The notes: generated by a model not told the origin, from the sequence alone. A stretch of DNA of 64,000 nucleotides from Acheta domesticus (GCA_031308135.1 JAHLJT010003656.1:70016984-70080983), one strand, 5' to 3'. Counted from the stretch's first letter, positions 11,076 to 23,212 are shown. Translations and numbers: made by a program.

Positions 11076-12889
11076 TCAGTATATCTATTTTTTCATGATT
11101 CGTAAACATCTGAAATTATTTTCCACGACCTCCTGAGGGAACAAAATAGGAATTTGTCCAAAAATCCAAGGTCTAGATATAAGTTAAAGGGCCTTTAAAT
11201 TACATTAAGTACATTAATTTATTAATATGATTGTGGGTGTATGTTAACTAGCTTTCTTTAAAAGTCTAATACACGATCTAGCCACATAGGCTTGAGTCTG
11301 ACCTGTTCCGGTTATAAATCTGTTGCTACAGCGTTCCATGTTCTCGAACTATGAAGTAGATAGCACAGATCACAGATTTACAACAGGTGCAAGAAGGTTC
11401 GTCAAGCGAGGATTGCACGTGAGTGCCAAGTTTTAGCAAATCAAGATTTCCAGAATTTTCTGATGCAGTGATCGTAGTAAATTGATCGTCAGTAGCTCGA
11501 CATTTAACCCTCGATAATTCGAATCGTCTTTTGTGTGCTGTAAGGTTGATTGTACCTCAGCTTGCCTACTATCTGCATCTTTTCTCTTGCGGTTGGCTCA
11601 TATCAGTTGTCTTGCGTTGCTACCTTACCATGCTAACAGAGCATCAGAATATTAAAGGTTATTGTCCATGATATTCTTTTTTTTATGAATCTAACTGTCC
11701 AAAATTTTCATCTGCGATGCAGTCTCGAATATCTAGAACTTTCTTAACGTTAATTTTTATTATCGATGACTAATTGATATTCCACCGTAATATGTCGATT
11801 CCCCTTAATTTTTTCTGGTAAATATAGAATTCGATAATTGCACATTAATAAAACCTTAAACAAAAAGGTTCTCCCTTCATGTTCGTAATACCGATACTGC
11901 ACTTTAGCTTATTAATCGTTCCATTAATATTACATTGTAACTGAAGCTTCAGAATCAAACTTTAGTTTTCCTTTAGTTTATACCTTATTTCATGTTTTTC
12001 GTATATTTTCTCTTCATTTCTTCAGTTTATTTCAATGGATTTAATGTTTAAAACATTTGTGCATTTTTAATTGATTTTATTGGTTCAATTTTCTAACAGA
12101 TTAAAATTTTAATAAACATTAATTTTATGTAATGTTCATTTTTTACCTTTATTTTTCCTCCCTTCAGTTAACTTTATTACTCTTCTGTTTTCTGAAACCT
12201 TCGTTCGTCTTTTCGCACCTCATGCTCTTTTATTTGTTATTAATATTTCCCATGAAATATCCTTTTATGACATATATCCGTTTTATGAATATTCGAATAT
12301 GTTCTATTAAAAATGTATGAAGTCGTTTTCAAAAATCAGATCAGATATTATTTAAAAAATATTTAGTTTATCTACTGTTCTTTTGTTTTTATGTTATTCA
12401 TGACACGTTAAATAAAAGCTACTTTGTGCAGGTGACTTACAATATTAAGTAGAGTATATTCTTATGCGTTTTCATTAACAATGTAATATTATTGTATTCT
12501 ATTTTTAAATACTTTTGTGGGTGATTCTTTAATATTTTGGTTTGAAAAAATATATTTTCGATAGAAATTAGGAGAGTTTTCCAAGCATAATCACAATTTA
12601 TTGTTATTGTGCTGAGAATCTTTCTGAAGCTCCTTGGCTATTGTGTTCATGCAGAGTGTTTATAGTTGCTGCAGCCCACATTTCATGCAGTTGTGACGAG
12701 GCACACGTTCTGGAATGCTGTGTGGTAAGCCGCTATATTGGCCACTCCTGCAACGAAAACAGTGTTAGAAAAAAAGCGCAATATGGCATTGGGCTGAGGT
12801 ATATTTCCGGCTGCAGACGTCATGGTCAGACTCCCCGAGCTTCTCGCGTTAATGGGCGCTATGGTACCAGATAATTCTTCTTATTCTTG
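11076..12889. other. AT-rich non-coding stretch
   Basis: No gene is supported. A weak inverted repeat lies near 11300-11395. A 77-codon frame at 12641-12874 is of mixed composition and matches no known protein. Confidence 0.5.
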
Positions 12890-13470
12890 TTTTTTTTTTT
12901 TTTTTTTAATTTATTTTCTTCCTGTTCGGCAGTTTTGCCTTTCAGGGGTTTTAAATTTTACATAACATTACTTACATAACATTTTGGGCAAACAACCTCT
13001 TATTATTGTATTTTATTACTAGCTATTTTACAAGTTTTCATGATAATATTTCTATCACATGTAATCAATTTACATACAATACTCAATTTTTATCATTAAA
13101 CATTCTTAAATCTAGATATTTCTATAAACATTGAAGAGAAAATTTATTTTTAAACATACAAAATTATTGAGGATACTTATTTTTCTCATGGGGGTTTATA
13201 CATGTCCTTCGGGTATCTTGAACGTATTCTCTTGTGATATATTCAATGTTTTTCCCATTGTAAATTTTGTACAGCAAGGAAGAGGACGGAAGAAGTGTAA
13301 AAAATTTATCACAGTTCTTTCTTATATGGTCGATTAGGGGCTCAATTTGAAGTTCTCTTTTGAATTTGTGAATTGAGATGAACCAAGGGAGCCTTTGCAC
13401 ATCTTCTTAAAATTTATTCTGTATTTTCTGCAGTTTTTTCATTCTTGTTTTATGACTTGGTACGAAAATG
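12890..13470 (-). mobile_element. Jockey-like LINE, 5'-truncated 3' end
   Basis: A minus-strand LINE tail: a decayed reverse transcriptase C-terminus (13164-13454), a ~250-bp 3' UTR, then a poly-A tail seen as 18 T at 12890-12907. The last part before the tail (CCTGAAAGGCAAAACTGCCG, CAGGAAGAAAATAAATT) is a small stem of the kind often found at jockey-clade 3' ends. The 5' boundary is approximate. Confidence 0.75.
13164..13454 (-). pseudogene. Jockey-like reverse transcriptase C-terminus, decayed
   Basis: The minus-strand frame reads TRMKKLQKIQNKF, a stop codon, then EDVQRLPWFISIHKFKRELQ and on through IEPLIDHIRKNCDKFF. This order (K-K-L-Q-x-I-Q-N, P-W-F-I, [LQ]-h-[KR]-E-L, then an I-x-x-I helix before F-F) is the segment C-terminal to the RT catalytic core in jockey-clade LINEs. 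The younger copy at 46001-46537 has the matching KKLQVIQNHFLRLATHAPWF. The catalytic motifs are absent because the element is 5'-truncated. With an internal stop and missing start it is not functional. Confidence 0.8.
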
Positions 13471-14461
13471 GATGAGAACTGACGTCAGTGTGGTCCTACC
13501 CCTACCTTCAATATCTTGCCAGATCTGCGAACGAAACACTCACTAACATTGGGAATGTTCACCCAAAATAATTGGTTGCATTAGTAAATTGATATGAGAT
13601 ATCTACATAATACATATATACATAATAACTAATAATAAGAATAATAATACCTCTTTCACATTTTATTACAGATAGATTGATTGCTCAAATAAAAAAAATC
13701 AATTACTCTGTTTACTTTTATAAGGTTTTAATGGCGTCAAAATAAGAAAAACACAAGGCCTTTGAGGTATAATCATAAGTTAGAGAATTTTGTTGAAATG
13801 GTTAATGTATGATAATCACAAAATTTCCACATGATTCCGCCGCAAAAAAATAACATTTCACAGTACACCCCATGTTTTAATAGTGTTGCAATATGAAAAT
13901 AATTATCAGTGTCTTCTAGATATTTGGCTCAATCAGCTCTTATTCTCAAATGAGCATACTACTTAGGTTAAACCTTACATTATTTTTGTGGCCCTTCAAT
14001 TTAGCCGAAATGATATAGCGCTTCCCTGAAAAATTGCAGTAAATATTATTTTCATGAACAACGTAATAAGGTTATCGAAGACTGATGTTAGGCACACGAC
14101 AAGGAAAATTGTTTTCACACTGCTTCCATAATTGCCTGCCAAGATTGAGTAAGCAATGGAAGGTGGCAAGTCTTAAATGAATTATATTGTTTGAAATCAT
14201 TCATCCAGGGTATTTCTAAGTTTGTGAGGGAGTTAACTACGTGTATTAGGGTATATAGTGAAGTGAGATGTTGTGCAGTGTGGAGCAGAGAATAATGTAG
14301 AATATGATTTAAGTGTAATAGTGAAGTGACGCGAAGGGCAGTAAAGTGAAGGACAGTGCAGTGCGGTCTTAATTGTACAAACATGCAGTGCAGTTTTAGA
14401 TGATAGTTTTTTTTTATTTTCTTCATGTAATTAATGTTTTATGAATCATAAGTCTTTATAT
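13471..14461. other. AT-rich non-coding stretch
   Basis: No gene is supported. At 14230-14400 there is degenerate GTGAAGTG/AGTGCAGTGC simple sequence. It creates the spurious 103-codon minus frame at 14115-14426. Confidence 0.5.
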
Positions 14462-14785
14462 TATTATTACTTCTATTATTATTATTATTTGTTCGCGAAT
14501 AGGCGTGTCGAACCATGCTGACATGCACTTGCACTTACGGGGGCCTCAGCATCATTTATGTCGTGGCACGTGCAGGTCATTCATCAGGAGATCAGCATTA
14601 GGCTGATCCGACTTTTATTCCCCAGGGTTGTTTGTCCTGGGGGAATGGAAGACGGAAAAATGAAAGATGAATGGACGATACACACGTACAGACATACACA
14701 AACATACCAAAGCTCGAGGCGGGACTCGAACCCGCAATCCATCCGTCTGAGATCGCCATGATACTACTACGACTAAAGATGTTTG
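14462..14785 (-). mobile_element. SINE-D, tRNA-headed SINE, copy 2
   Basis: On the minus strand the head contains GCGATCTCAGACGGATGG then GCGGGTTCGAGTCCCGC, a near-perfect B box with T-arm pairing. The body continues to an (AAT)n tail, visible as ATT repeats at 14461-14490 on the plus strand. The hairpin TTCCCCCAGGACAAACAACC/CTGGGGAA lies in the body. It shares its head with the SINE at 4264-4465 but has a different body. Confidence 0.7.
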
Positions 14786-14865
14786 TAAGTCGGCTAAATG
14801 TAGAAACTACTCGAGTTTGCAACCAGGTACCTAAGAAGAAGAAGATCTAGGAACTGGATCTAGAA

Positions 14866-15545
14866 ACGACCATATCAGTTGTCGCGAGCTGAAACACGAA
14901 ATATTCTATCGCCATAAAAAGAGCTGCATTACACACAAACTCTGCAGCATTGGGCCGCCAGGTCGTTATGGCGTCGCCGGCGACGTGACCGACTGGAGTG
15001 GTGTCCCGCAGGTGGGAGATACCTGAATGGGAAAATGCCGCAAGCTGAAGTACAGAACGCGCGGCGTCGGATCTCACCATCCGGCTGGCGAAGAACACCG
15101 TCCACGTCCTCTTGAAATAACATGCACTACACTTACGGGGCAAATGAGCATATCAGTTGTCGCGACCGGAAACACGAAATAACTCACCGCCATAAGAACA
15201 GCTGCATTGCACACAAATCCTGTAGCATTGGGCCTCCTGGTCGTGAGGGCGTTGCCGGCAGCATGCCCGAGTGGAGTGGTGTCCGAAAGGTGGGAGGTAC
15301 CTGGGTGGGAAAATGCCGCAAGCTGAATGTATAGGACGGCGGCGGCGGATCTCACCATCGAGCTGGCGAAGAACATCGCCACCTCCCTCCTGATCAAACA
15401 TGCACTACACTTACGGGCACACGACCATATCGGTTGTCTCGACAGGGAAAACGAACTAACTATAATCGCCATAAAACCAGCTGCATTACACACAAACCCT
15501 GCATCGTCGGGCCCCCTGGTCGTGAGGGCGTCGCCGGCGCGGCGG
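14866..15545 (+). repeat. 278-bp tandem array from the SINE-A 3' end
   Basis: Two and a half direct units start at CATATC(A/G)GTTGT (14871, 15149, 15426), giving spacings of 278 and 277 bp. Each unit carries ATAAAA..AGCTGCATTACACACAAA, GGTGGGAGATACCTG, GGATCTCACCATC and TGCACTACACTTACGG. The last three blocks are the SINE-A 3' body in plus orientation. The array was therefore made by tandem duplication of a SINE-A 3' segment plus adjacent sequence. Units have diverged by point changes and small indels. Open frames across it are composition artefacts. Confidence 0.8.
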
Positions 15546-15828
15546 CGTGCCGCACCCGCACCGCACCGCACCGCACCGCACCGCGTCCGCGCCGGCCGCG
15601 GAAGCGGTGTTGCGGCGTGACGCGGCTGCGGCTGCGGCGGTAAGGCGCGGCCGAGTCAAGGCCCCTGCGCGGCGGCGGCGTCCAGTGGTCAAGGCCCGCT
15701 GCAGCGCACGCCGCTTCCTCTTGTTCCGGCAACGCGGCGCACAGTGCTCCCAACTGGCCCCCTCGCCGCTCGCGCACCCGCCCCGCCGCCGCCGCCGCCG
15801 TCCGAAGAAAACGTGCATAAACAGGGGC
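15546..15828. other. GC-rich island 3 with CCGCA repeats
   Basis: GC/CpG-rich island beginning with about five CCGCA/CGCAC pentamer units (15549-15583) and ending in GCC triplets (15783-15800). Frames on both strands are open for 100-165 codons because of composition. It is immediately followed by a GGATCCAG MITE. Confidence 0.6.
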
Positions 15829-16056
15829 AGATCCAGCCGATTATATTCTGGGAGGGGGGGGATCATATATTTGTGTTAAATAATAAACATTATATTGTAT
15901 ATTTTTGTAGTGTATATAAATTATTCTCTGTACAATATTGTTTACATAATTACATACAACTTTAATATTTAAAACACCTTTGCCAGATAAAGGAAGGTAA
16001 AAGAAAACTCTAGGCCTTTTGGGAGGCCGTGGCCCCCATGCCCCCCCCTGGATCCG
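15829..16056 (-). mobile_element. MITE of the GGATCCAG family, copy 2
   Basis: Inverted relative to copies 1 and 3. It starts AGATCCAGCCGATTAT and ends CCCCCCCTGGATCC. The interior is AT-rich and shares AGGCCTTTTGGGAGGCCGTG with the other copies' left ends. No coding capacity. Confidence 0.65.
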
Positions 16057-16063
16057 TCACTGG

Positions 16064-16440
16064 TGATTAGGGGTGGCATCTGTAAATCGCGTAACGCTAA
16101 AGAAGGGGAGAGTTGAGGCAGCGTTATGCTGCGTTACTGAGGGGAAAATGTAGTGTTACGTAACGCTAATTTTTTTAATTGTTCAATATATTTCTTGAAA
16201 TAATGCCTTTTATTCATTCGGATTCTAAAACATTACTGATGAGTAACAGTGCGTGTGATAGGGGGGATCCATTAATTACATAAAGCTAAAGAGTAGAAGG
16301 AGATTTGAGGCAATGTTACGTTGTGTCGCATAGGGGTAAGGGTGTCTGTGTAGTGTTAATAAAGCAGATTTTTTTTCGATATTTCTTGAAATAGTGTATT
16401 TTATTTCTTCAAATTCTAAAATATTATTGGCGTGTTACAG
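16064..16440 (-). repeat. Duplicated termini of the 25852-type DNA element
   Basis: Two direct units of about 190 bp each contain the terminal region of the element at 25852-26525, in reverse orientation. Unit 1 (16066-16258) has GTAACGCTAAAG, GAGGCAGCGTTATGCTGCG and AGTGTTACGTAACGC. Unit 2 (16259-16440) has ATAAAGCTAAAG, GAGGCAATGTTACGTTG and AGTGTTAATAAAGC. Both units then carry ATATTTCTTGAAATA and TTCTAAAA(C/T)ATTA. This is a tandem duplication of a solo terminus. Confidence 0.7.
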
Positions 16441-19400
16441 GGCCGGAGGGAGTATTCAAAATATTCCAAATATACATTACCTAATTTATGGATGCCCCAA
16501 ATCGAAGGGAGGGTAAGGACGCTGGTGATGGTCACTGCTTCAATAGTGACCACTTCATACACAACATGTGGAAAACAATAGTTGGAGGATTCTCACTTGC
16601 TTTGAACTTGCGTAACAGAGAGCGTGTGCCTTCTAGTAATGAGAAACGAACAAACTAATATATTTTCTCCCTCCAATTATATTTAAAGAGTAAGCGAAAA
16701 TTATTTTATGAATAGAGGGATTGCAATGATGTAACATGAACTAGGACTTTTTTGAATGTATGTGTCGCAAACATGTTCTAGGTCGAGTTCCATATCGAGT
16801 TTCCATGACCACGTCAAATAGTTCACCATCACCAATTTTTTTGAATACGCAAGTGGCGCCTGCTCGTTCAAAATCGGGATGTGTAGAAATTAATGAATTA
16901 TTGCTGCTCCACCAGTAGGTGCTTCCTCACATTATTTGTAGCGGTTACGAACATTCTAATAATACTTCAACACACATTTGTGTAATTTTTGACAAAGTAA
17001 AATGTAACATCAAAATGACGTTTATTTAGTACTATTCAGTGAATTTAGCTCTATACCTTCAAAAAGTTTAAAGCAAAATGTGGAGACTTTTTGAGAAAAT
17101 CTTGTCTCTAAAATCTTCTTTCTTTTTTTTTTTTTTTCTTTCAAATTACACTAAAACTACTTACATTTTGAAAAGAAATCGTTTGTAGCTTATTTAAAGA
17201 TTTAATTTGAATAATAGTTTTCATTTAGAAACTATTTCTCTATCTTCAATACTGTAGTAATTGGAAGACGGCAATTTGCGTCTTTAAACTATGCAATTTT
17301 CGAAAATTCAAAGAATTCAAAGAAAATCGGACCTGCACCATTTTTATTTGAGCTTAGTTTTACTCTACCTGAGAGCAAAAAATAAAGAAAAATTTCAGAA
17401 TTAGGAAATTACGATATGAACCCTCTCAACCGAAAAATCTCGCTTTTTATTTGCGCATTTCATAATTTTGTTTCTGTTCTACTTAAGGAGCACGCGATAA
17501 AGTAAAATAAGCCACTTTAAGACAAAGAGTATTTTTAGAAAGGGGCATGGAACTGAGTTTCATTTAATAAACATAATTCTGAATGCCAGAATTAGGAAAC
17601 TGATATTAGCTATGTCTCTACTAAATAATTATAAAAAATTATTCATAGCGTAAGTCTGTGAATGAATGGTGAACGAAGCAGCAATACTATGAAAACCTGA
17701 ACGCTCCATCAATATTTAAATTAAAAGCAATTGTAATATCTGGTTGCGGAAAAGCTTACGGAGAACAACAACTCCAATACTTTAAGTAAACGTTAATTTA
17801 CTTAAGTACCTATCCCGTTTTTGTCGCATAATGCAAGGATCTACACTTAGGGAGGTGGGGGTGAGTCAAGGTTACAAACATTTTCTTGTACAATTTTATT
17901 TAACCAGATCAATGGTATTGCCACTTTACATGTGAGGGTAGATTATATTTATATAATATAAAGGAAAGATGCACTACTGAGGCCCTTGAGCACAATTAAC
18001 GGACGAACTTAGCGGACCATACCCCTATTTCTGAGCAAGGACATCCTCACTGGGTACCTCTATGATGACTGTTATTAATTTTATGAAATTCAAAGTAAGA
18101 ATGTGAAAGATACACTAGAGTGACAGGAGAGGTAATTGTTCTTTTAGGTTACGGAGGAGGAACAGATCTTTGGGAAACGGGATTTGATTCTTGTAGGAAC
18201 AAAGCTGGTTTTAACCTGAGGTTAAAGTCGGCAGGTGCAAGGAATAGTTTGAAGGTTAATAAAGAATTTGGACGACAGTAAGTAAATGTAAATGGTAATT
18301 CGTTGTGTGACTAGTTCCCTATAAAGTTGTCAGTGGGCTATGTATCAAGGGGCATTGATAATTAATTGTGCATAGCACTTTATTTTGGAAGATTTACAAG
18401 GGTTTCAGTACAGACATCAGACTGGGTCTGCGTAAGTTACTGTTTTAGGACTGAGAATTTTCTATTTTTATAGATGATTTTCTAATAATACGAAATATAT
18501 GCGTAAAGGAAAGTGTTCTTTTCGTAACGACATGGGTCGACTCAAGGAATGGCAGACTTATTGCTCATTTTTTGACTGTAAGTACTCAAATCCCATTCGA
18601 TCCATTTCTCATTTGTTGAGGGTAAAGTATGGTCGCAGCAGACTTCAGTGGGGTCTTCCGTGTGTCCTCTTGTACCTCTTTTCCATCATTCCTTTGGTGT
18701 CTTACAATTCTTATCAATATCATCATGCTTTCCCCGTCTAACAAACACTTTATCCTTGGTACGATCGAAAAGACTAAGATTTCTGACAAATACAATGGAC
18801 TACGTTAACTGTGGTAATTATAATAATTATAATTATTACAATTTTGTTACAAAACATTCAAGACATTTGCTGGACTTGTCAGTAAATAGTCAATAAGATA
18901 TTATTGATCAAGTTGTGTTCCATGGAAAATCTGCGAGAGCTTGGCAGCTTAAGTAATTACTTGCTCACGACCTTAAAAGCACGGTATCAAAAAACAAAAG
19001 AAAAGGGAAATACCATTACTCAAATGCTGTAAAATCATTCCTGACGAAGTGGGAAATAAATTTTGAAACACATGTCGGCTGTTTAAGTTCTTCGTAATGT
19101 TTCTGTCGCTGATAGGAAGTTGACTTCTAAAGGCAAAAACGCGCAGTGAGGATAGTGGTCATAGCGAAACCTCTCAACTCCTTTCAGTTATTGCGGCTTG
19201 TGGGGTAATCTTTGTATTACTGCCGTGCCTGGCGTGTCTTCGTAGTAAAGACTAGTTCTGCTTCAACAGCACCAAGATTTTTCGCGTTATTTGTAAAGGT
19301 TAGGTCGGAAGAGATTCCAACTCGCAAAAATATTTGCTCACCTTGAGATTCAAAATCAGGTTTTTACGTTTAGCGAGCATTTAATGTAACCACTACACAT

Positions 19401-21162
19401 ACTGATAATTTAATTAAAATTGGACAAATTAATATGTTAACGTCTGTTATAAAGTTATCAAGGTTAAATTGTTTCTGGCCTGATTTTAAAAAAGATACCT
19501 ATATTTTTATTTCATATTTTATTTTAATTCATGACGTTTCAGCCTTTATTGGGATCTTTTAGTTAGTAAGATGTGAATGTCGCATGTTTATTAATCGTAT
19601 TAAGAGTTTTGAAGTTTGATTCATGTAATGAAATTTGAAAGTTCTTACGAATACACAAAAAATGACGATAAAGGAAAGAACAACACCATATATTAAATGT
19701 TTTGCTTTTTCCGAAAACCTGAATCTAATGGTTTTATATCAAATTGCTAGGCAGAGTACATGGGCCGTTTTCATTGAATACACGGCTGGTCACGTAGGTT
19801 TACTGTGTATTCGCAGAATGTTTGTCTCGTGTTTTATAACCAAGGAAAGTCTTGAGAGTTGTCTAACTGAAGGTTAAACTGCAAAGTAGATGACTCTGTC
19901 GCAGTCCCTGCCGATATTGCTGTTGATGATACTTTATGTACAGTGGAGAAATACGATGGTACAATGTATACATTGTTAGAGACGGGCGATTTATAAATAC
20001 GCATAATGTAAGAATGTGCGCCTTGTTCACGTTTAAATTAAGAGGTGTCTATTTGAGGCGTAGATAATAATGTTTATGGCGTTGATAAATTAATTGTTTT
20101 ATTATGTTGTTTATGTGTAAGAAACAAAAATGATAAATAAATGAACAGAAACTTGCTGATAATGCTTATGGGATATATAGATGTAAGATGTATAATAATA
20201 CGTATTAATTGCGTATCAACTTCCAGATTTTATATTTTCTCTACCATGAGTTTTATTGAAAAGTGTCCCAAGTAAACAATAGCATTTCAATAATCTATTA
20301 CCAACATACTTTCAATAGAGCAGTGCAACCTACATGCTGTCTCTGCTTGCATTCCTCACCACTACAAGATCAACAGCGACTAGGAAATTCTGTACATCCA
20401 GATCAAACCTTTATAACCTGCCTTGATCGTCTGATTGATCAACAAAATGGATTTTCTTGTCCATACGACCTGTCACTTGTCGTTCATCGATACAGTCCCA
20501 CGACCTTTCGTCACTGAAAGACGTATGGGCGTGTTTCTCAAGAAGAGTGTGAAGTGTTGGTGTATGGAATGCCTGGGGATCTTAATTAGAAAAGACTTTG
20601 TCGCATATGTAGGCTCTGGTTTGCATTACTATTCTGCAGGTTGCACAACTTAAAATCACAAGTCTTAATAATCAATAACGTTATATACAGTGCATGATAA
20701 TGTGATCTTTTGTAATATTCATTATTTATGTCGAGAACCGGGTCACTAGAAAACCTTCCTTGCTCTTGACAGGTATTTATCTTCATTTCATTATTGCACT
20801 TAAGTACCGGATAACGCTCGATCATTTCACATAAGAATCTGAAGGAATTAATTGAAAGAAAACAATCCAGGCAAAGCTGGATTGCGAAGTTGTTTTGATG
20901 ACGAATAGCAGGCCTAATGGCCTCAATAATTTGTTTGACATTCAAAAATAATTTGGAGTATTTTTAGGAATCAGTAACATTAATTTATCTTTTATTATTT
21001 TTAACATTATCTTATTATTTTCATTGCCCTTATCATTATTATTGCTATTATTAACACAAAGATTTAAGTTGGTTGCTTGCAATGAAATGTTCCTTGCTTT
21101 TCTTGGGATTTATTACCTCATAAATAATTATTGAATGTTGAATTAATGAAGAATAATTACAC
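16441..21162. other. Long AT-rich stretch without a gene
   Basis: No gene or clear element is supported in this 4.7 kb. Frames at 18499-18896, 19635-19877 and 20263-20945 (up to 119 codons, both strands) have no recognisable domains, and I see no splice-linked exon chain. A T/C-rich tract lies at 17118-17142. Confidence 0.5.
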
Positions 21163-22340
21163 AGGCCAACAAAAAAAGGGTTTCAAAAAACTTTTTAAAT
21201 CTTAATAGCTGATTTTTATAGTTTTTCGGGTGCTGAATCCGCATCTGAACTCTATTTCTTTCCATCACCCACAGTGTGGTCAGAATTTGATTTATTAAGA
21301 TTTGGGAAAATATGTTGTATATGCAAATAAAATAAAAAATAAACGTCCTCTAAAACACCAACAGAACTTTATTTAAACATAGAAGATGGTTTTATATTCT
21401 TAACATTACATTCTACAAAGTCTTTACGTGTCCAAAGACGTACAATTTCTTTGTATCTTTTCTTTAAAACCCCTGAAAAAGCTCTTTCTCCTCTACACCG
21501 TTTGCTGACTCTCGGTGAAGTGACCAACAGTAATCTCCCATCATATTGGTGTTCCAGCGTCCCTGATAACATTTTTTCATCACTTTCAGATCTTAATGAA
21601 AACGCTCACCTTGTTCTTCACTTACATCACCTAAATAGTCCGGAAAGAATATTGTAAATGACTGTTTAAGAAGTAAACCTTGAGGATCATTAAACATCTC
21701 AATTTCTTCAAATCTTTCTGCATATTGGCAACAATTGCTTGATTATCTTGGTCTTTTTTGTTGGCTAGGAAATTATTAATAAAGTGATTAAAAGCACTCT
21801 ATTCACTTTTAATTCACTCATTCATTCACTCACTCATTCATTTATTTTCTGTCAAATGTAGTTCAATTTGGTAATCAAACATCACTTTTCTAATATCAGT
21901 CTCAATGAAGATACCCTCTTTTAATAATTTTGCTGCAGACACATTGCGTAAACTTTTCACAAAGGTACTTGAAACACTGCTCATCTTTATGTAAGGCCAT
22001 TGTTTCTTAAGACCTAATTTTATGTGTAATGGATGGAGGAGAATCTTATGTTGATTCATAACCTATTCCCGTAGAATGTTCTTTTCCCCCGGATTTAAAG
22101 ATTTTGTCCAGGCCAATTCTTTCTAGACTAATGCTAATCTCGTGTCCTACTATGCCATTCACATGGTAAAAATGGTAATTTATAAATTCCTGCATCTCGT
22201 ACATACCTAGGTACTCTGAGCAGCATTTGCATAGCTATACAGATAAAATGTGAATAAATGGTGGGTGATACGACATTATTGTAATTTTTGGAATCAGGAC
22301 ACTTAAAATGATAAGAATTAGGTAAACACATACAAAACGT
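21163..22340 (-). mobile_element. Remnant of a transposon encoding a PLHIKLGL-type protein
   Basis: The left end at 21163 reads ACACAGGCCAACAAAAAAAG, resembling termini of DNA elements that begin with a GGCCAACAAA motif. A broken gene on the minus strand (21360-22330) follows. I could not find the opposite terminus, so the right boundary is only the end of recognisable coding sequence. Confidence 0.55.
21360..22330 (-). pseudogene. Transposon-derived PLHIKLGLMK-type gene, multiply broken
   Basis: Read along the minus strand, conserved blocks appear in family order but in shifting frames. An F-L-P-C-E-W-H-S-R stretch (22134-22331 frame) matches the family's FLCxWDSR motif. HPLHIKLGLKK then AAKLLKEGIF follow (21838-22059), matching PLHIKLGLMK and xKxKEGIFVGPQIR. 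The end (21369-21572) gives the Y-Q-G-R-W / D-Y-C-W region in broken form. Such proteins are common as unnamed transposon ORFs in arthropods; the catalytic chemistry is not established from what I can see. A (CATT)n microsatellite near 21810-21845 and several stops interrupt it. It is clearly non-functional. Confidence 0.7.
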
Positions 22341-22820
22341 TTTTTGGTCGTTGACTTGTGTTATTGAATAATTATTTTTTATGGTTTATATGCATCTTGT
22401 ACTTTTAATTATAATTTCTTTTTGTGAAAGCATTATTGGCTGCAAGGAGAGTTACAAAAATCTAGAAATAAAGAATATGAATATAGTTAATCGAAATATT
22501 CTCGAAGTTGCTCTGGAAGTTCTATGCAATTAACTATCGATAATTTCAATCAATTCTATATTCTTCCATTTTATATTTCTATATATTTTAAATGTTTATC
22601 GGACCGTTCGTCCGTGGTCGAGTTGACATCAAACTTCCACGAAAGAAAACTATGAAATTTATTAATAATTTTTCCATTCAATTTTTAGACAATCAGTTTT
22701 GTAATTTTTGTTCAGTTTTCTTAGCACAACGTTTCGGAGCTCCAATTTGTCTCTATCATCAGATACAGACAAATAAAATTCGCAGCTTTTATTTTAATTA
22801 CATGATATATTCAAAATAGG
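22341..22820. other. AT-rich non-coding stretch
   Basis: Nothing recognisable. The 75-codon frame at 22592-22819 matches no known protein. Confidence 0.5.
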
Positions 22821-22896
22821 TCTGATATAAGAATGTACGATGTAATTAACACATAGCATTGCACTGTGTTAATCACACAGTTCATTCTTATATCAG
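22821..22896 (-). repeat. Compact 76-nt hairpin
   Basis: Arms 22821-22853 and 22864-22896 are inverted repeats pairing at about 28 of 33 positions, with a ~10-nt loop (22854-22863). Both ends carry CTGATATAAGAATG and the loop side carries ATTAACACA. On the minus strand two of the mismatches become G-U wobbles, so a minus transcript would fold better. It could be a pre-miRNA-like hairpin or a tiny foldback MITE; the sequence does not decide. Confidence 0.5.
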
Positions 22897-22914
22897 TTTT
22901 AAAGAATATTTTTC

Positions 22915-23165
22915 AAAACCTCAAAATTTTGACTTGTCAGATAGACAGAGGTTTCTTCAATTTGGAAAAAATCCTATGCATGGTTTAGGCGCTAGTGGTG
23001 TTCACAGACGGACACACGGACGTTTTGAAAAGAACAACTTTTTCGGTATCAAGGGGCCCCAAAACGTGTATTTCCGTTGAAATGTCGAAATTGATTTTCC
23101 GCAGCGTAACTTTCCCTACGTTATTCCGTACATTATTACTCCGTATATACGTATGTATACGGGAA
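22915..23165. repeat. Probable dispersed repeat fragment
   Basis: It contains CACAGACGGACACACGGACG, then AAGGGGCCCCAAAACGTG and TTTCCGTTGAAATGTCGAAA. This wording is reminiscent of a dispersed repeat I associate with many insect genomes. No second copy is evident in this window, so this rests on recall, not on the sequence. Confidence 0.3.
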
Positions 23166-23212
23166 AATAAAAATATATCTTATTGTAAATTATAATGCAA
23201 GAGTAAGGCATT

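Noticed and set aside
14720..14760. tRNA gene from the strong B box
   Set aside because: Followed by a SINE body and an (AAT)n tail; the acceptor stem does not close.
14866..15545. CRISPR-like or gene-family array
   Set aside because: Units are 278 bp with no short-repeat/spacer pattern, and are explained by SINE-A 3' end duplication in a eukaryotic context.
15074..15866. 165- and 126-codon minus frames
   Set aside because: They cross the SINE-A tandem array and the CCGCA-rich GC island.
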